From the NCBI GenBank assembly GCA_036245525.1, contig BTPG01000003.1:210994070-211058069 (forward strand): a DNA stretch of 64,000 bases. Reading direction: 5' to 3'. Numbering within the stretch: position 1 is the stretch's first letter; each line of letters opens with the position of its first letter. Positions 1 to 11,110 of the stretch are shown one piece after another. Position numbers and translations under genes: made by a program. The notes beneath the pieces are model-generated. The model did no database searches and was not told the DNA's origin. It saw only the letters and a list, made by a program, of their open reading frames with translations. Source of the stretch: Semisulcospira habei. Taxonomy: Eukaryota; Mollusca; Gastropoda; Semisulcospiridae.

Positions 1-1158
1 CGTCTCTTCCAACCCGGTAACGCTCTCCTGCGGAGTTCCACAGGGATCCGTCCTGGGCCCTGTCCTTTTCACACTCTACACCTCTCCTCTGTCCAACATC
101 ATCCAGTCTCACCGCATACACCACCACCTCTACGCTGACGACTCACAACTGCAAGACAAAGACAAACTCGACAACACTCAGTCACTACTGACTCGCACGG
201 CTGACTGCTACAAAAACGTGAAAAACTGGATGACAGCAAACAAGCTGAAACTGAACGACGACAAAACGGAAGCCATGCTGGTGGGCACTCGCCAAAAACT
301 CTCCCAGCTCCCTCCCTCTCTCCACCTTCAACTCGATAGCACCCCCATCTCCCTCTCTGACTCGGCCAAGAACCTCGGCGTCATCCTCGATTCCTCTCTG
401 TCCATGACCAACTTCGTCTCCGCCACGACCCAGGCATGCTATTTCCACCTTCGCCGCATCAGTCAGATCAGAAAATACCTCACTACCGAAGCTGCCACCA
501 AACTTGCTGTCTCTCTCATCTTATCTCGCATTGACTATTGCAACTCTCTCCTTTCCGGTCTCCCTCACTCCACCATCTTCACTCTCCAACGCGTCCAGAA
601 CAATGCTGCCCGCCTCGTCCTCAGAAAGAAAAAATCCGACCACATCACACCCCTGCTCAAACTCCTTCACTGGCTCCCCATCCCCCAACGCATCCAATAC
701 AAAGTTCTGTCTCTCTGCTACAAATCCCTGAACAACTGCGCTCCTGCCTATCTCTCCAACTTACTTCACCCCTACACACATTCCCGCTCCCTCCGCTCTG
801 CCTCCGACCCTCTCCGCCTCCACATCCCTCGCACCAAACTTAACACTTTCGGTCCCCGCTCCTTCTCCGTCTACGGTCCATCCATCTGGAACACTCTCCC
901 ACTCTCTCTCCGTCAGAAACACTCTCTCTCCTCCTTCCAGTCCGCCCTCAAAACTCACCTCTTTCAACAGTTTTAGCACTATATCACCGCACTCCCCACC
1001 CCAAGCTGACCGTCGTAATGTATTTCACTGTTTGTGGTACGTGAGTCATTGTCTAAAGCGTGCGCATGCGTGCGCGAGTTGTGAGTGTGCGCTTAGAGTT
1101 ATAATTATTATAAGATAAGCGCATTATAAATACCGTAATTATTATTATTTATTAATTA
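1..1158 (+). mobile_element. 3' portion of a CR1/L2-like LINE with microsatellite tail
   Basis: After the ORF stop there is a ~180-bp 3' UTR. It contains the motif AAGATAAGCGCATTATAAAT and ends in an ATT-rich tail at about 1137-1158. The same UTR, inverted, occurs at 38440-38612. The tail abuts the left end of the segmental duplication, whose first bases are the right half of a hairpin element. The breakpoint therefore coincides with a LINE 3' end. Confidence 0.85.
2..976 (+). CDS. LINE reverse transcriptase, C-terminal part (CR1/L2-like), cut by window edge
   Basis: An open frame enters from the window edge and stops at 976. Near the start it shows the RT motif [13 protein letters not shown], and soon after YADDSQL, which is the catalytic YADD box, followed by [11 protein letters not shown]. 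The C-terminal third has the pattern usual for CR1/L2/Rex-type LINEs: [36 protein letters not shown], then SRSLRSAS and [10 protein letters not shown], ending LKTHLFQQF. The N-terminal endonuclease and RT fingers would lie before the window. The frame is intact over all visible codons, so this copy may be young. A second, damaged copy of the same family lies at 38613-39756 on the other strand. The clade name rests on motif pattern only. Confidence 0.9.
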   Translation, partial: VSSNPVTLSCGVPQGSVLGPVLFTLYTSPLSNIIQSHRIHHHLYADDSQLQDKDKLDNTQSLLTRTADCYKNVKNWMTANKLKLNDDKTEAMLVGTRQKLSQLPPSLHLQLDSTPISLSDSAKNLGVILDSSLSMTNFVSATTQACYFHLRRISQIRKYLTTEAATKLAVSLILSRIDYCNSLLSGLPHSTIFTLQRVQNNAARLVLRKKKSDHITPLLKLLHWLPIPQRIQYKVLSLCYKSLNNCAPAYLSNLLHPYTHSRSLRSASDPLRLHIPRTKLNTFGPRSFSVYGPSIWNTLPLSLRQKHSLSSFQSALKTHLFQQF

Positions 1159-1254
1159 TCATGGTCGACCCATCGCCTGCTGTAGGGCGTCGGGGCTGAA
1201 TGGGTAGTGCCACTTCACTCCAAAGCCTCACTTACCAAATTGTACAGGTAGCCC

Positions 1255-1483
1255 TTAACCATTATCACTCGGAATACACCAGTGTGTGAAATAAGTTTGA
1301 CTAAAATAGTTCAAGGGTAGTGCCAGAATAGCTTGGCGCCTCTAGGCGCCAAGCTATTCTGGCACCACCCTTGAACTAAAGCCATTGGACTATATCCATA
1401 CTCTGTAAGTACTATAATGTAGCTTGCATAAACATGGCAGTGTGCACATTTGAAGCTTTTAGCCTCAGTATGATATGATTTAA
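1255..1483. mobile_element. TTAA-flanked hairpin MITE, family F3
   Basis: TTAA lies at both ends (1255-1258 and 1480-1483). The termini read like CCATTATCACTCGG on the left and CCTCAGTATGATATG on the right. The central hairpin runs from TTCAAGGGTAGTGCCAGAAT to its complement, with a GGCGCC-TCTA-GGCGCC turn. The duplicate copy is at 44844-45072 and the cleanest copy at 63651-63880. Confidence 0.75.
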
Positions 1484-1700
1484 GCAACACACATCCAATA
1501 ACAAGGACTACAGGTAGCGCAGACAGCTATATAGATGACTTATATGGAGAGACAGAACTCACCCCCCCCCCCCCCCCCAACCTGGGAACTAAAAAAAATG
1601 TAGTTAACTTCACCCAAGACCACGAATAAAGCGCGAATGACAGCCAAAAGGTTGCAAGGAATCACCTCGACAAAAAAAACAAAACAAAACAAACCCTGCT
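1484..1700. repeat. L-repeat fragment with poly-C tract
   Basis: CAACACACATCCAATAACAA and the following ACTACAGGTAGCGCAGACAG match the middle of the L repeats at 24225-24600 and 49255-49640. A poly-C run follows at 1561-1578, then CCTGGGAACTAAAAAAAATG, which also matches L. A diverged internal piece of L. Confidence 0.6.
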
Positions 1701-1716
1701 ACCAGCAGCGAAAGGG

Positions 1717-1922
1717 TTAAACCATTTAACCCCACAGCTGCATTTCCAACTTTGTAACTTAACGACAGTGCACCACTTGCCGAAAATGGATTGACCGCGA
1801 TAATTCAAGGGGAGCGCCAGAAGAGCTCGGCGCCTGAGGGCGCCAAGCTAATCTGGCACTACCCTTCAACTATCACGGTCAATCCATCTCCTGCTGTAGG
1901 GACTCGGGACTAAATAAGTTAA
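1717..1922. mobile_element. TTAA-flanked hairpin MITE, family F1
   Basis: TTAA at 1717-1720 and 1919-1922. The left terminus (ACCATTTAACCCCAC) and right terminus (GGGACTAAATAAG) are eroded F1 ends. The hairpin centre has the GGCGCC-TGAG-GGCGCC turn. The stem is imperfect here (AGAAGAG against CTAATCT), so this copy is decayed. Confidence 0.7.
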
Positions 1923-2041
1923 GCTTTGTGGGTTGGGAAAACAGACAATGAGCCAGTGGGTGCTCTCATGGCACTACCCTTGAACTGCCATAGTAAGAAA
2001 AGTGATAATTGAAGGGTAATGATAAATGACAATAAAAGAGT

Positions 2042-2181
2042 AATGATAATGATAAATGATAATTCAAGGGTAGTGCCAGAAGAGCTTGGCGCCTTCAGGC
2101 CCCAAGCTCTTCTGGTACTACCCTTAAATTATCATGATCAGTCCGTCTCCTGCTGCATGGCTTTGGGCTACATAAGGTTAA
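2042..2181. mobile_element. Hairpin MITE (F1-like) between AT-rich direct repeats
   Basis: The arms run from ATAATTCAAGGGTAGTGCCA to its complement, with stem variant AGAAGAG paired to CTCTTCT and GGCGCC-TTCA at the turn. It is preceded by short direct repeats of the form TAATGATAAATGATAA (1999-2060). The right terminus GGGCTACATAAGG ends at TTAA 2178-2181, shared with the next element. Confidence 0.6.
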
Positions 2182-2386
2182 CCCGTTACATCCTGAGGCT
2201 GATTTTTCAAATTTGCCTATTGTCCTATCAAGGCTATATTACAGATTAGGAGACAGCTCAACCATTTTAGTTCATGGGTGGTGCCAGAATAGCTTGGCGC
2301 CTCAGGCGCCAAACTATTCTGGCAGCCACCCTTGAACCATCAGTCAAATTAATTTATGCAATGGTGTATCGGGATGAAAAGGGTTC
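2178..2386. mobile_element. TTAA-flanked hairpin MITE, family F2
   Basis: TTAA at 2178. The left terminus CCCGTTACATCCTGAGGCTG is the F2 end and the right end is ATCGGGATGAAAAGGG (TTCA instead of TTAA). The centre carries the shared core in its AGAATAG variant with GGCGCC-TCA-GGCGCC at the turn. Confidence 0.7.
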
Positions 2387-3247
2387 ACGAATAAGCGAAG
2401 AGTCAAAAGGAGGACAATAAGGCACCACTGGCAGCATGGGCTTAGAGTGAAGACCATGGTGGCTATTTTTCATTTTTCATACGAATGTAGGAACTAAGGA
2501 AATATCGCACAAGATGCACAGGTCAGCAAATGGCACAGTCACCAGTGGCAACGGACCTCCTCGAATACACGTGCAACGCGAATTGCCTATATACCCCGCA
2601 CGTCGCACGAGCACGTGAAAACGGTAGCCACTGACTGAATGGAAAACTTCTGGAATTATCTCTATAACCAGTGTCTGAGGAAAAGTCGGTTTTTCCCTGA
2701 TCGAATAAACGTGAATTAACAACGTTTCTTGCGAAATACAAAGACTTTGATTTTTCTCTTAGAAAATATATTTTAGTGTTTTCGTGAGAAAATACGCTAA
2801 CATTTGTGCTTCCAGTCCCACGGCATCCTGCAGAATATACCATAGGGCTTTCCCGTAGATGCTGGAATGTGGAGCGGGAGTCCCAACTTCTCGTTTGGGA
2901 CCCTTAACCTGACATAAATGGCTTCCTTACGCCAGACCTTGCTTCTCAGTGGCCGAAAAATCAAAAAGCGGTGAGGGGGGGGGGGGGAGGGGTGTGGTGG
3001 GGGGGAGGGGGGGGGTCCTTGGAGAATCCCCCCCCCCCCCCCCCCCACAAGATCCGCCCCGCGGTGAGGGCAGTGCAGGATCAATATGGATGTAAGAAAG
3101 AAAAGAAACAAGAAAACAAGAATGAAGAACCATTCGAGTAAATACGATGAATTATGCTAATTATGAAACCGCTGCCATGATGTTCTGTCATATTACCAAT
3201 ACCCAAATAAAGGCACAAGCCACTCTGTAATGTGGGGTAAACATTTA

Positions 3248-3319
<72 letters not shown>

Positions 3320-4010
3320 ACAATAATAATAATAAATGCCAATCATTTTGATCATCGAGTACATTTTCATAATGGCACTACATAGACCGGTGAACCCGTG
3401 CAGAAAGTACTCAACGGACTTGCAAACATGAAAGAAAGCAATACGAGGCTGAGGAAGAAAAAATAATATTAAAAAGAGGGCCGAATGCCAAGCTCTACCC
3501 TTTCATTTCCACGGCGCAAACCTTTCGCGTCTGCTACCGGTCCAGACCAAAGTAAATGACACACCTGAATCCGGTCTACCACAATTCAAGAGTAGTGCGG
3601 CCAGAGAAGCTTGGCGCATAAGGGTGCCAAGCTCTCCTGGCACTACCCTTAAATTGTCATGGTAAGAAAAATGATAATTCAAGTGCAATGATAAATGATA
3701 ATTCAAGGGTAGTGCCAAAAAAGCTTGGCGCCTTCAGGCGCCAAGCTCTTCTGGCACTACCCTTGAATTATCATGATCAGTCCATCTCCTGCTGCATGGC
3801 GTTGGGGCTAAATGAGTTTAACCCTTTACATCCTGAAGCCGATTTTTAAAATGTGCCTATTGTCCTATGAAGGCTACATTACAGCGGATTAGGAGACAGA
3901 TCAACTGTTTTAGTTCAAGGGTGGTGCCTCAGGCGCCAAACTGTTCTGGCACCACCCTTGAACTAATCATAGTCAAATTAATGTATGCAATGGTGTATCG
4001 GGATGAAAAG
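2382..4010. repeat. Tandem R unit, left array unit 1 (~1.63 kb)
   Basis: Anchored at GGTTCACGAATAAGCGAAGA. Each R unit has, in order: a conserved ~600-bp AT-rich block, a poly-G/purine tract (here 2977-3020, then poly-C), a (CA)n tract (3249-3324), the segment CTCTACCCTTTCATTTCCAC, two hairpin cores, and an F2-type element. A minus-strand frame (2523-2843) recurs in most units but matches nothing I know. Confidence 0.8.
3249..3324. repeat. (CA)n microsatellite in an R unit
   Basis: Nearly pure CA dinucleotides for ~75 bp followed by (AAT)n. Equivalent tracts in other R units vary in length: about 12 bp at 47200, ~57 bp at 50646-50702 and ~64 bp at 52296-52358. Confidence 0.95.
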
Positions 4011-5379
4011 GGTTCACGAATAAGCGAAGAGTCAAAAGGAGGACAATAAGGCACCACTGGCAGCATGGGCTTTAGAGTGAAGACCATGGTGGCTATTTTT
4101 CATTTTTCATACGAATGTAGGAACTAAGGAAATGTCGCACAAGATGCACAGGTCAGCAAATGGCACATTCGCCAGTGGCAACGGACCTCCTCGAATACAC
4201 GAGCAACGCGAATTGACTATATACCCCGCACGTCGCACGAGCACGTGAAAACGGTAAGCACTGACTGAATGGAGAAACTTCTGGAATTATCTCTACAACC
4301 ACTGCCTAAATCAATAGTCAGTTTTCCCCATTCGAATAAACGTGAACTAACAAAGTTTCTTGTGAAATACAAAGACTTTGATTTTTCTCTTAGAAAATAT
4401 ATTTTGGTGTTTTCGTGAGAAAATACGCTAACATTTGTGCTTTCATTCCCACGGCTTCCTGCAAAATATACCACAGGGTTTTCCCGTAGATGCTGGAATG
4501 TGGAGCGGAAGCGGATACCTACCTTCCTCTGATAAACACAACAGCGGCAACTGCCACGTAACTTATTACCCCTTGGCTGTGGGTAGTGCTTTTTGTCAAG
4601 GTGACTATGATTCCTGCAGGAATCACCTTGACAAAGAGCGCTACCCACAGCCAAAGGGTTAACATACACACAAGAGTACGCATGGTCTGCCAAGCCAGCC
4701 CCGGCCATGACTAGGACAAAGATAATACGGGCGGGGCTACAAGGGCGGGGTGGGGGTGGATCAGTTACCTCCTGGCGGGGTGTGGGCGGAGGGCCATCTC
4801 GTTTAGGGCCCTCAACTGACCTGACAAAGGCTTCCTGACGCCAGAACATGCTTCTCAGTGGCCGAAAAATCAAAAAGCGGGGTGAGGAAGACCCCTGGAA
4901 TCCACCCCTTCCCCAAAAGATCCTCCACGGGGTGGGGGCAGTGCGGGATCAATATGGATGTAAGAAAGTAAAGAAAACAAAAATAAAAAGAATAAAGAAC
5001 CATTGGAGTAATATGATGAATTGTGATAATTATGAACACGTTGCCGTGATGTTCTGTCATATTGCGAATAAATACCCAAATAAAGGCACACGCCAATCTT
5101 AATGAATGCATTTATGCATAATGTGGGGTCCCAACATTTACCCCCCTCCCCCCCCCCCCCCACACACACACACGCTGACAATAATAATTATAATAATAAT
5201 AACAAATGCCAATCACTGACTGAGTTGGATCATCAAGTACATTTTCATAATGGCATTACGTAGACCGTGAATCCGTGCAGAAACTACTCAACGAACTTGC
5301 AAACGTAAGTTCCAGGATCACTGAAAAGCAAACACTGACAGAAAAGAGGCAAATATTTCGTTGTGGGGCGGGACCCGCG

Positions 5380-5418
<39 letters not shown>

Positions 5419-6082
5419 GGTGAGGGAGGGGTGGGGGGGGGGGGGGGTGGGGGTTGAAACAGAGTTGCAAGATTGTGCAAATACGGTACTAGCGACTACA
5501 CGGAAGAAAGCAATACAAGGCTGAGGAAGAAAAAATAATATTAAAAAGAGGGCCGAATGCCAAACTCTATCCTTTCATTTCCACCGCGAAAACCTTTCGC
5601 GTCTGCTACCGGTTCTGGCCAACAGAAATGACAGATCTGAATTAGTCGACGGTAATTTAAGGGTAGTGCCAGAAGAGCTTGGCGCCCTCAGAAGCCAACC
5701 ACTCTTGGCACTACTCTTGAATTGTCATTGTAAGAAAAATGATATTTCAAGGGTAATGATAATAAAAGAGTAATGATAATAATAAATGATAATTCAAGGG
5801 TAGTGCCAGATGAAGGCGCCAAGCTCTTCTGGTACCATCCTTGAGTTATCATGTCATGATCAGTCCATCTCCTGCTGCATGGCTTTGCGCTAAATGAGTT
5901 TATCCCGTTACATCCTATAGCTGATTTGTCAAATCTGCTTATTGTCATATGAAGGCTACATTACAGATTAGGAGACAAATCAACTGTTTTAGTTCATGCC
6001 TCCGACTCCAAGCTATTCTGGCACCACCCTTGAACTAATCATAGTCAAATTAATTTTATGCAATAGTGTATCGGGATGAAAA
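4011..6082. repeat. Tandem R unit, left array unit 2 (~2.07 kb type)
   Basis: Longer unit type. It adds a short hairpin (about 4562-4665) built on TTGTCAAGGTGA and the arms of GCTACCCACAGCCAAAGGGT. It also has a GA-rich tract at 5381-5410 running into poly-G. It matches the right-array unit at 53013-55060 best. Confidence 0.8.
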
Positions 6083-7387
6083 GGGTTCACGAATAAGCGA
6101 AGAGTCAAAAGGAGGACAATAAGGCACCACTGGCAGCATGGGCTTAGAGTGAAGACCATGGTGGCTATTTTTCATTTTTCATACGAATGTAGGAACTAAG
6201 GAAATGTTGCACAAGATGCACAGGTCAGCAAATGGCACATTCGCCAGTGGCAACGGACCTCCTCGAATACACGTGCAACGCGAATTGTCTATATACCCCG
6301 CACGTCGCACGAGCACGTGAAAACGGTAAGCACTGACTGAATAGACAACTTCTGGAATTATCTCTACAGCCACTGCCTGAAGAAAAGTCAGTTTTTTCCT
6401 GATCGAATAAAAGTGAATTAACAAAGTTTCTTGTAAAATACAAAGACTTTGATTTTTCTCTTGGAAAATATATGTTGGTGTTTTCGTGAGAAAATATGCC
6501 AACATTTGTGCTTTCAGCCCCAAGGCTTCCTGCAAAATATACCACAGGGCTTTTCCGTAGATGCTGGAATGTGGAGCGGAAGCAAGGATACCTACCTTCC
6601 TCTGAAAAACACAACAGCGGCAACTGCCACGTAACTCATTACCCTTTGGCTGTGGGTAGCGCTTTTTGTCAAGGTGATTCCTGCAGTATGGGACTACGAC
6701 AAAGATAATAATATTATGGGCGGGGCTACATGGGCGGGCCGGGTGGGGGGGGGGGGATCACTTACCTCCTGGCGGGGTGTGGGGAGAGGGTAGTGGGGCG
6801 GGGGGGGGGGGACTTCTCGTTTGGGACCCTGAACCTGACACAAAAGATCACAACAGGCTTCCTGACGCCAGATCTTGCTTCTCAGTGGAGTGGCCGAAGA
6901 ATCAAAAAGCAGGGGGCGGGGGGGGGGGGGGGGGGGGCGGGGGGGCGGGGGGGGGGGGGGGGCGGGGGGCGCCCCGAGTGCGGAATCAATATGGATGTAA
7001 GAAAGAAAAGAAACAAAGAACAAAAAAGAATAAAGAACCATAGGAGTAATATGATGAATTATAATAATTATGAACACACTACCATGATGTTCTTCATATT
7101 TCGAATAAATACCCAAAATAAAGGCACAAGCCGGCCACTCTTAATGATGCATCTGTGCATAATGTGGGGTAAACATTTACCCCCCCCCCCCCCCACACAC
7201 ACACACACACATAACTTTAATAATAACAAATGCCAATCAGTTGGATCATCGAGTACATTTTCATAATGACACTACATAGACCGTGAACCCGTGCAGAAAG
7301 TTCTCAAAAGGACTTGAAACTTAAGTTCCAGAATCATTGAAAAGCAAACACTGACAGAAATGAAGTAAATATTGCGTTGTGGGATCC

Positions 7388-7428
<41 letters not shown>

Positions 7429-7660
7429 ATGGGTGTGGGGGGGGGGGGAGGAGGGGTTGAAATTGAAACAGAGATGAAAGATTGTGTAAATACGGTACTA
7501 GCGACTACACGGAAGAAAGCAATACGAGGCTGAGGGGGAAAAAATAATATGAAAAAGAGGGCCGAATGCCAAGCTCTACCCTTTCATTTCCACGGCGCAA
7601 ACCTTTCGCGTCTGCTACCGGTCCTGGCCAACAGAAATGACAGACCTGAATCCGGTCGAC
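6083..7660. repeat. Tandem R unit, left array unit 3
   Basis: Last left unit. It has very long G runs at 6738-6750, 6800-6810 and 6910-6965, a CA tract at 7192-7210 and a GA/G tract at 7395-7452. It is the counterpart of 55061-56620. It ends at the hairpin at 7665. Confidence 0.8.
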
Positions 7661-7765
7661 CGTGATAGCTCAAGGGTTGCGACTGATTAGCTTGGCGCCT
7701 ATAGGCGCCAAGCTTATCAGTCGCAACCCTTGAGCTATCACGGTCGATACACCTCCTGCCTCAGT
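7660..7765. mobile_element. Hairpin element, variant stem GACTGATTAG
   Basis: Arms start GACCGTGATAGCTCAAGGGT and contain TTGCGACTGATTAGC before GGCGCC-TATA-GGCGCC. The other arm reads AAGCTTATCAGTCGCAA. The copy at 56620-56725 has the same layout. The core is the F1-F3 plan with different stem bases that still pair. Confidence 0.7.
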
Positions 7766-8367
7766 CACTGGAGGTGAAAAGATGATGCTGCAGTCCAGGC
7801 TAAAAGCTTGGTGTAATGGCAGCATGCCAAGCCGTTCGAAGCTGCCAACCTCAGGTACTCAGGCCTCTCACAGCTTCGCACGGGCCAAGACAGTGCTTGT
7901 TCGTCTTCGTCTATATGATTATTCCTATTTTGTCTAACTTACTCTCTTTGGCTCTCTGATTTTTTCTCTTCTTTTATTTTTTATAGTTAGTTATTTATTT
8001 ATTTAAAATCTATTGTTTTTTTTTTTTAATTTTATTTTTTATTTTTGCGGGGGGGGATGCCAATGGGGGAAGGAAGGGACCAGTCACAGTGGTGATGTGG
8101 GCGATGGGGGGGGGGGGGGCGGGAGGGGGGGGGGAGGGGTTCCTTGTTCTTTTTTGTCTGTTGGGTTAGTTTTCTGTTTGTTTTTGTTCATTTTTCAATC
8201 TTTTGAAATAGTTAAAATATGAAACAGTAAACAATAATATCTCTCTCCTCCTCCTTTCTCCCCCGCCCCAACCCCCCCCCCCCCCACCCCTTTCCGTGAA
8301 GGTCAACAACAACACACAGGTGCACTTGTGCATTACATGTAACCAAGAAAGAAACAAGATGGGATCC

Positions 8368-9131
8368 ACAAAGTCCCTTCTATATCTTCTTCTTCCTCGA
8401 ACACGTCCCTTCTATATGATAGTTGTCCTCGCTGTCAAGGGTTTCTGCCTTTTGTCTTTGACTTGATTCTGATGTTTAAATATCTCCTTTTGAAAAAGCC
8501 TCGCAGATGTGCTAATGCGTCATAATGAACTCTATAAAGGGCGCGCGCAGTGCATACGCGTCATTGGTTTGTCAAACGTCATTTGTCAGGACATATTTTT
8601 AAGTCCCTTCTCCAACAATTGAAGGAACAAGATAAAACTGAATTACGTAATAATAATAATAATACCGTTATTATATAGGCGCTTTTTCTCAATTTTGGGG
8701 AAATCGACTCAAAGCGCCGCGCCTGAAACCCAACACACACACACTCACGAAACAGACACGGATTTACGCCATTTAAGACAAACACAGTACAAGACAAACT
8801 AAGGGCCAGTCAGCTACTGAAGTTACAGAGATTTTTGATCGCTTGTATTTGGAATTTGTAAAGTGGCCTGAGACCGGTACCAAAGTGGGGGGGGGGGGGG
8901 GGTGGAAGAACCGGAGTACCCGGAGAAAGAACCCCCGACGGTCCGCCCGAATTAACGGTGACACTTACCAGAGGAGAAAAGTCCAACTCCGGAACCCGGT
9001 CGAACCGCGCACCTTTGGCATTGGTGGCAGGCGCCTTAACCACTGCGCCACGGACCGCCACGTGATGTCTAGTTACGCTAACCTCGCTGCTGAACGCACA
9101 TTTGGCGCTAAGCGCCGTATGTATGTATGTA

Positions 9132-9135
<4 letters not shown>
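8368..9135. repeat. K repeat, rearranged partial copy
   Basis: 8368-8580 is the K 3' end in reverse (CACAAAGTCCCTTCTATAT to CAAACGTCATTTGTCAGGAC). It is followed directly by the K 5' end in forward orientation (CAACAATTGAAGGAACAAGA to CTAGTTACGCTAACCTCGCT). Forward sequence stops at the TG tract near 9137. The SINE at 8649-9059 interrupts it. The duplicate copy at 57330-57650 lacks the SINE. Confidence 0.7.
8649..9059 (-). mobile_element. tRNA-derived SINE with LINE-like 3' tail
   Basis: Read on the minus strand, the 5' end is tRNA-like. Box A TGGCGCAGTGG lies at 9040-9050 and box B GGTTCGACC at 8998-9006. A central region follows (TTCTTTCTCCGGGTACTCCG), and the 3' end has GCGGCGCTTTGAG ... 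AAAAAGCGCCTATATAATAA before an (ATT)n tail. It is flanked by ACGT on both sides (8645-8648 and 9060-9063). The corresponding site in the right duplication copy (near 57573) is uninterrupted (AATTACGTGATGTC). The tail resembles LINE 3' ends elsewhere in this window, suggesting tail sharing with a LINE partner. Confidence 0.85.
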
Positions 9136-9203
<68 letters not shown>

Positions 9204-9210
9204 CGCGTGC
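9121..9210. repeat. (ATGT)n/(TG)n/(CG)n microsatellite
   Basis: Starts with ATGT tetramers, then about 60 bp of TG, then a short CG-rich alternating purine-pyrimidine run (9195-9212) with Z-DNA-type composition. Confidence 0.9.
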
Positions 9211-9345
9211 GCGCTATGTGTGCGTGCAAGAGGAAGGGACAGCTTTTATCTAGCAGTAAAATCAGTCAAACGACGGGTTGGGTAGAGTGGCCGAGGGAGG
9301 CGGGGGGGGGGGGGGGGGGGGAGCGGATAGGTTTTTAAACTGGAT

Positions 9346-9575
9346 TTAACCCTTATCATTCGGAATACACCAGTGAGTGAAATAAGTTTGACTAAAATAG
9401 TTCAAGGGTGGTGCGAGAATAGCTTGGCGCCTTTAGGCGCCAAGCTATACTGGCACCACCCTTGAACTAAAGAAATTGGTTTATGTCTTTATCTGTAAGT
9501 ACTACATGTATAATGTAGCTTGCATATGGCAGTGTACAAATTTGAAGCTTTTAACCTCAGTATGATTTGGGTTAA
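9346..9575. mobile_element. TTAA-flanked hairpin MITE, family F3
   Basis: TTAA at 9346-9349 and 9572-9575. Left terminus CCCTTATCATTCGGAATAC, right terminus CCTCAGTATGATTTGGG. Core hairpin with GGCGCC-TTTA-GGCGCC. A mismatch in one arm (CTATACTGG) shows mild decay. Confidence 0.8.
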
Positions 9576-10079
9576 CAATATGGCACAGACTGTTCACGTC
9601 AGTTGCACGAAATTATAACCAAAACATTTTCACGAATCACCACAATCTTATTTTTAGCTTGCACGTTTAACGACAAATACATTTTTCACAATTAACGAGG
9701 ATTTAAAAAAAAAAACAAAAAAAAAAAAAAACTTGCGATCACGAATCACGATGACCAAAGTTAAGTACGCCAGTCACACATGACGATTGTAAGGCAACCT
9801 TCTACCAACCACCCACTCCCGACCAACCGCAAAGCCGCATTTTATTAAAATGAATAAAAGATTGTCATAGAAGGAGACTACTACTCAGTCAGAGGTATTT
9901 CTGACTTGCAACAATGCAACAATACCGTCGCAAATGAACATGTTGGTCGCACACCTGCGATCTGATCACGATCCCTTATTTGGCCGGTCTGCTTCAAATA
10001 ACTCGACGTCACAAACAGCAGCCTGTGCAAAGCGGATCGAGCCACTGAGCACACACGTATCAGAGCATAGCACGATGAT
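9576..10079. other. No gene seen
   Basis: About 500 bp of A-rich, low-complexity sequence with an A tract at 9707-9732. I see no coding motif or known repeat. Confidence 0.6.
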
Positions 10080-10321
10080 TTAACTCCTTAACTGCCGGGG
10101 GAAGGCGAACGTTAACTGACATTCGCAAAAATGTGGGCACATAGAACACAGGACTAACAAGAGACACAAATCCTCATGAGTCCCCGCAGTCGCGGGGACT
10201 CATGAGGATTTGTGTCTCTTGTTAGTCCCGTGTTCTTTGTGCCCACATTTCTGAGAATGTCAGTCCAGCGTACAGTCATGCCAGACGAGCAATTCGCGAT
10301 CAGTTGCAGTGGCAGGGTTAA
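10080..10321. mobile_element. TTAA-flanked hairpin MITE, family F4
   Basis: TTAA at 10080-10083 and 10318-10321. Termini CTCCTTAACTGCC and CAGTGGCAGGG. The long hairpin arms include GGACTAACAAGAGACACAAA and TCCTCATGAGTCCCCGC around a short AGTC loop, so this copy has an unusually long stem (about 75 bp per arm). F4 uses a different core from F1-F3. Confidence 0.85.
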
Positions 10322-10857
10322 ACACTGTTGTTTAGTTCAGTTTATTTCCGCCGAGATAGGATCTCTGCGCTCGGAAAGGCTCATACGCGTTTCAATCCCA
10401 CCCATCGGCAATTTTGCCAGAGTTTCTTTCGATATATGGTTGACTATGGATCTCTCGTGTCCTTTCATGTCCGCCCGACGCCCGCTGCCTTTCTCAAACA
10501 CCCCTGCTCCGGGGGCGATCGATTGTGTGGTGCCCTTGGCTCTGTTCCTGCAATTGCTTTCTCGCCTCGTCTGATAATTATGTCCATCCTAAGCCTGTGT
10601 GTGAGCTCTGCCTTGCCAGGGAATGTGGGTGTCCGCTCGATCAATGCCTTGGACTCCAGCATGTCCTGGGCAGTAGACCCACAATAGTCTTAGGAATTGT
10701 ATATTGGCCAAGCCAGTCTGGGCTTCCTATTTTTGCGTCGATTTGTTGCAGCAGACATTTTGAGTCTGTAAGAATGACGGTGTATGTAATTGGGCTGTCA
10801 TCCAGCGTGGCAACTGTTGTGAATGCAGCCACTGTTACCGGTGAATGCAGGAGCAAA
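10322..10857 (-). pseudogene. LINE-derived RNase H domain remnant
   Basis: Minus-strand translation gives ITYTVILTDSKCLLQQIDAK, containing the TDS motif of retroelement RNase H. After one frameshift it continues as YCPGHAGVQGIDRAD, which carries the late His/Asp motif (PGHxGxxGxxRAD). Further along, after more frame changes, HHTIDR- and ERSIVNHISKETLAKLP-like text appears. Frames switch at least twice and no long ORF survives, so it is a dead fragment of a non-LTR element whose ORF2 ended in RNase H. The plus-strand frames over this stretch are shadows. It sits between an F4 element and a TTAA at 10861. Confidence 0.7.
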
Positions 10858-10860
10858 TGG

Positions 10861-11110
10861 GTTAATCTCGTCATTGTTAGCGGGCATTATTGTCTTACAA
10901 AGCGTGACAAATGGTTGTTGTTTGTTTGTACGTTTACAGCACCTGACCTGGCAAAGTCAACGCCAGCTAGCACTGTTCGTTCGAGTAACACGGATATCAA
11001 TTAGGCCAGCAAGAGGTAAAGAACTCCATGAGCCCCCGCATCTGCGGGGGCTCATGAAGTTCTTTGCCTCTTGCAGATGGATGACGTTCACTTTGACATT
11101 TACCACGCAG
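10861..11110. mobile_element. F4-type hairpin element, decayed ends
   Basis: Starts near TTAA 10861-10864. The hairpin at about 11005-11080 has arms GCAAGAGGTAAAGAACTCCATG and CTCATGAAGTTCTTTGCCTC around a GCATCTGCGG loop. The right terminus is unclear. A second, broken F4-like core lies at 11180-11240. Confidence 0.55.

Larger units (their letters stand above)
1156..9135. repeat. Left copy of a direct segmental duplication
   Basis: From the hairpin remnant at 1158 to the TG microsatellite near 9135, the sequence matches 44748-57650 in the same orientation and order: F3 element, L-repeat piece, F1 element, tandem R units, poly-G/CA tracts, hairpin at 7665, K repeat. The left copy holds three R units and the right five. 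The left copy alone carries the SINE at 8649-9059. Identity looks high by eye, with mostly single-base differences and length changes in tracts, but I did not compute it. Confidence 0.85.

Noticed and set aside
10212..11004. Plus-strand frames of 96-159 codons
   Set aside because: No domain is recognisable, and the opposite strand carries RNase H motifs.
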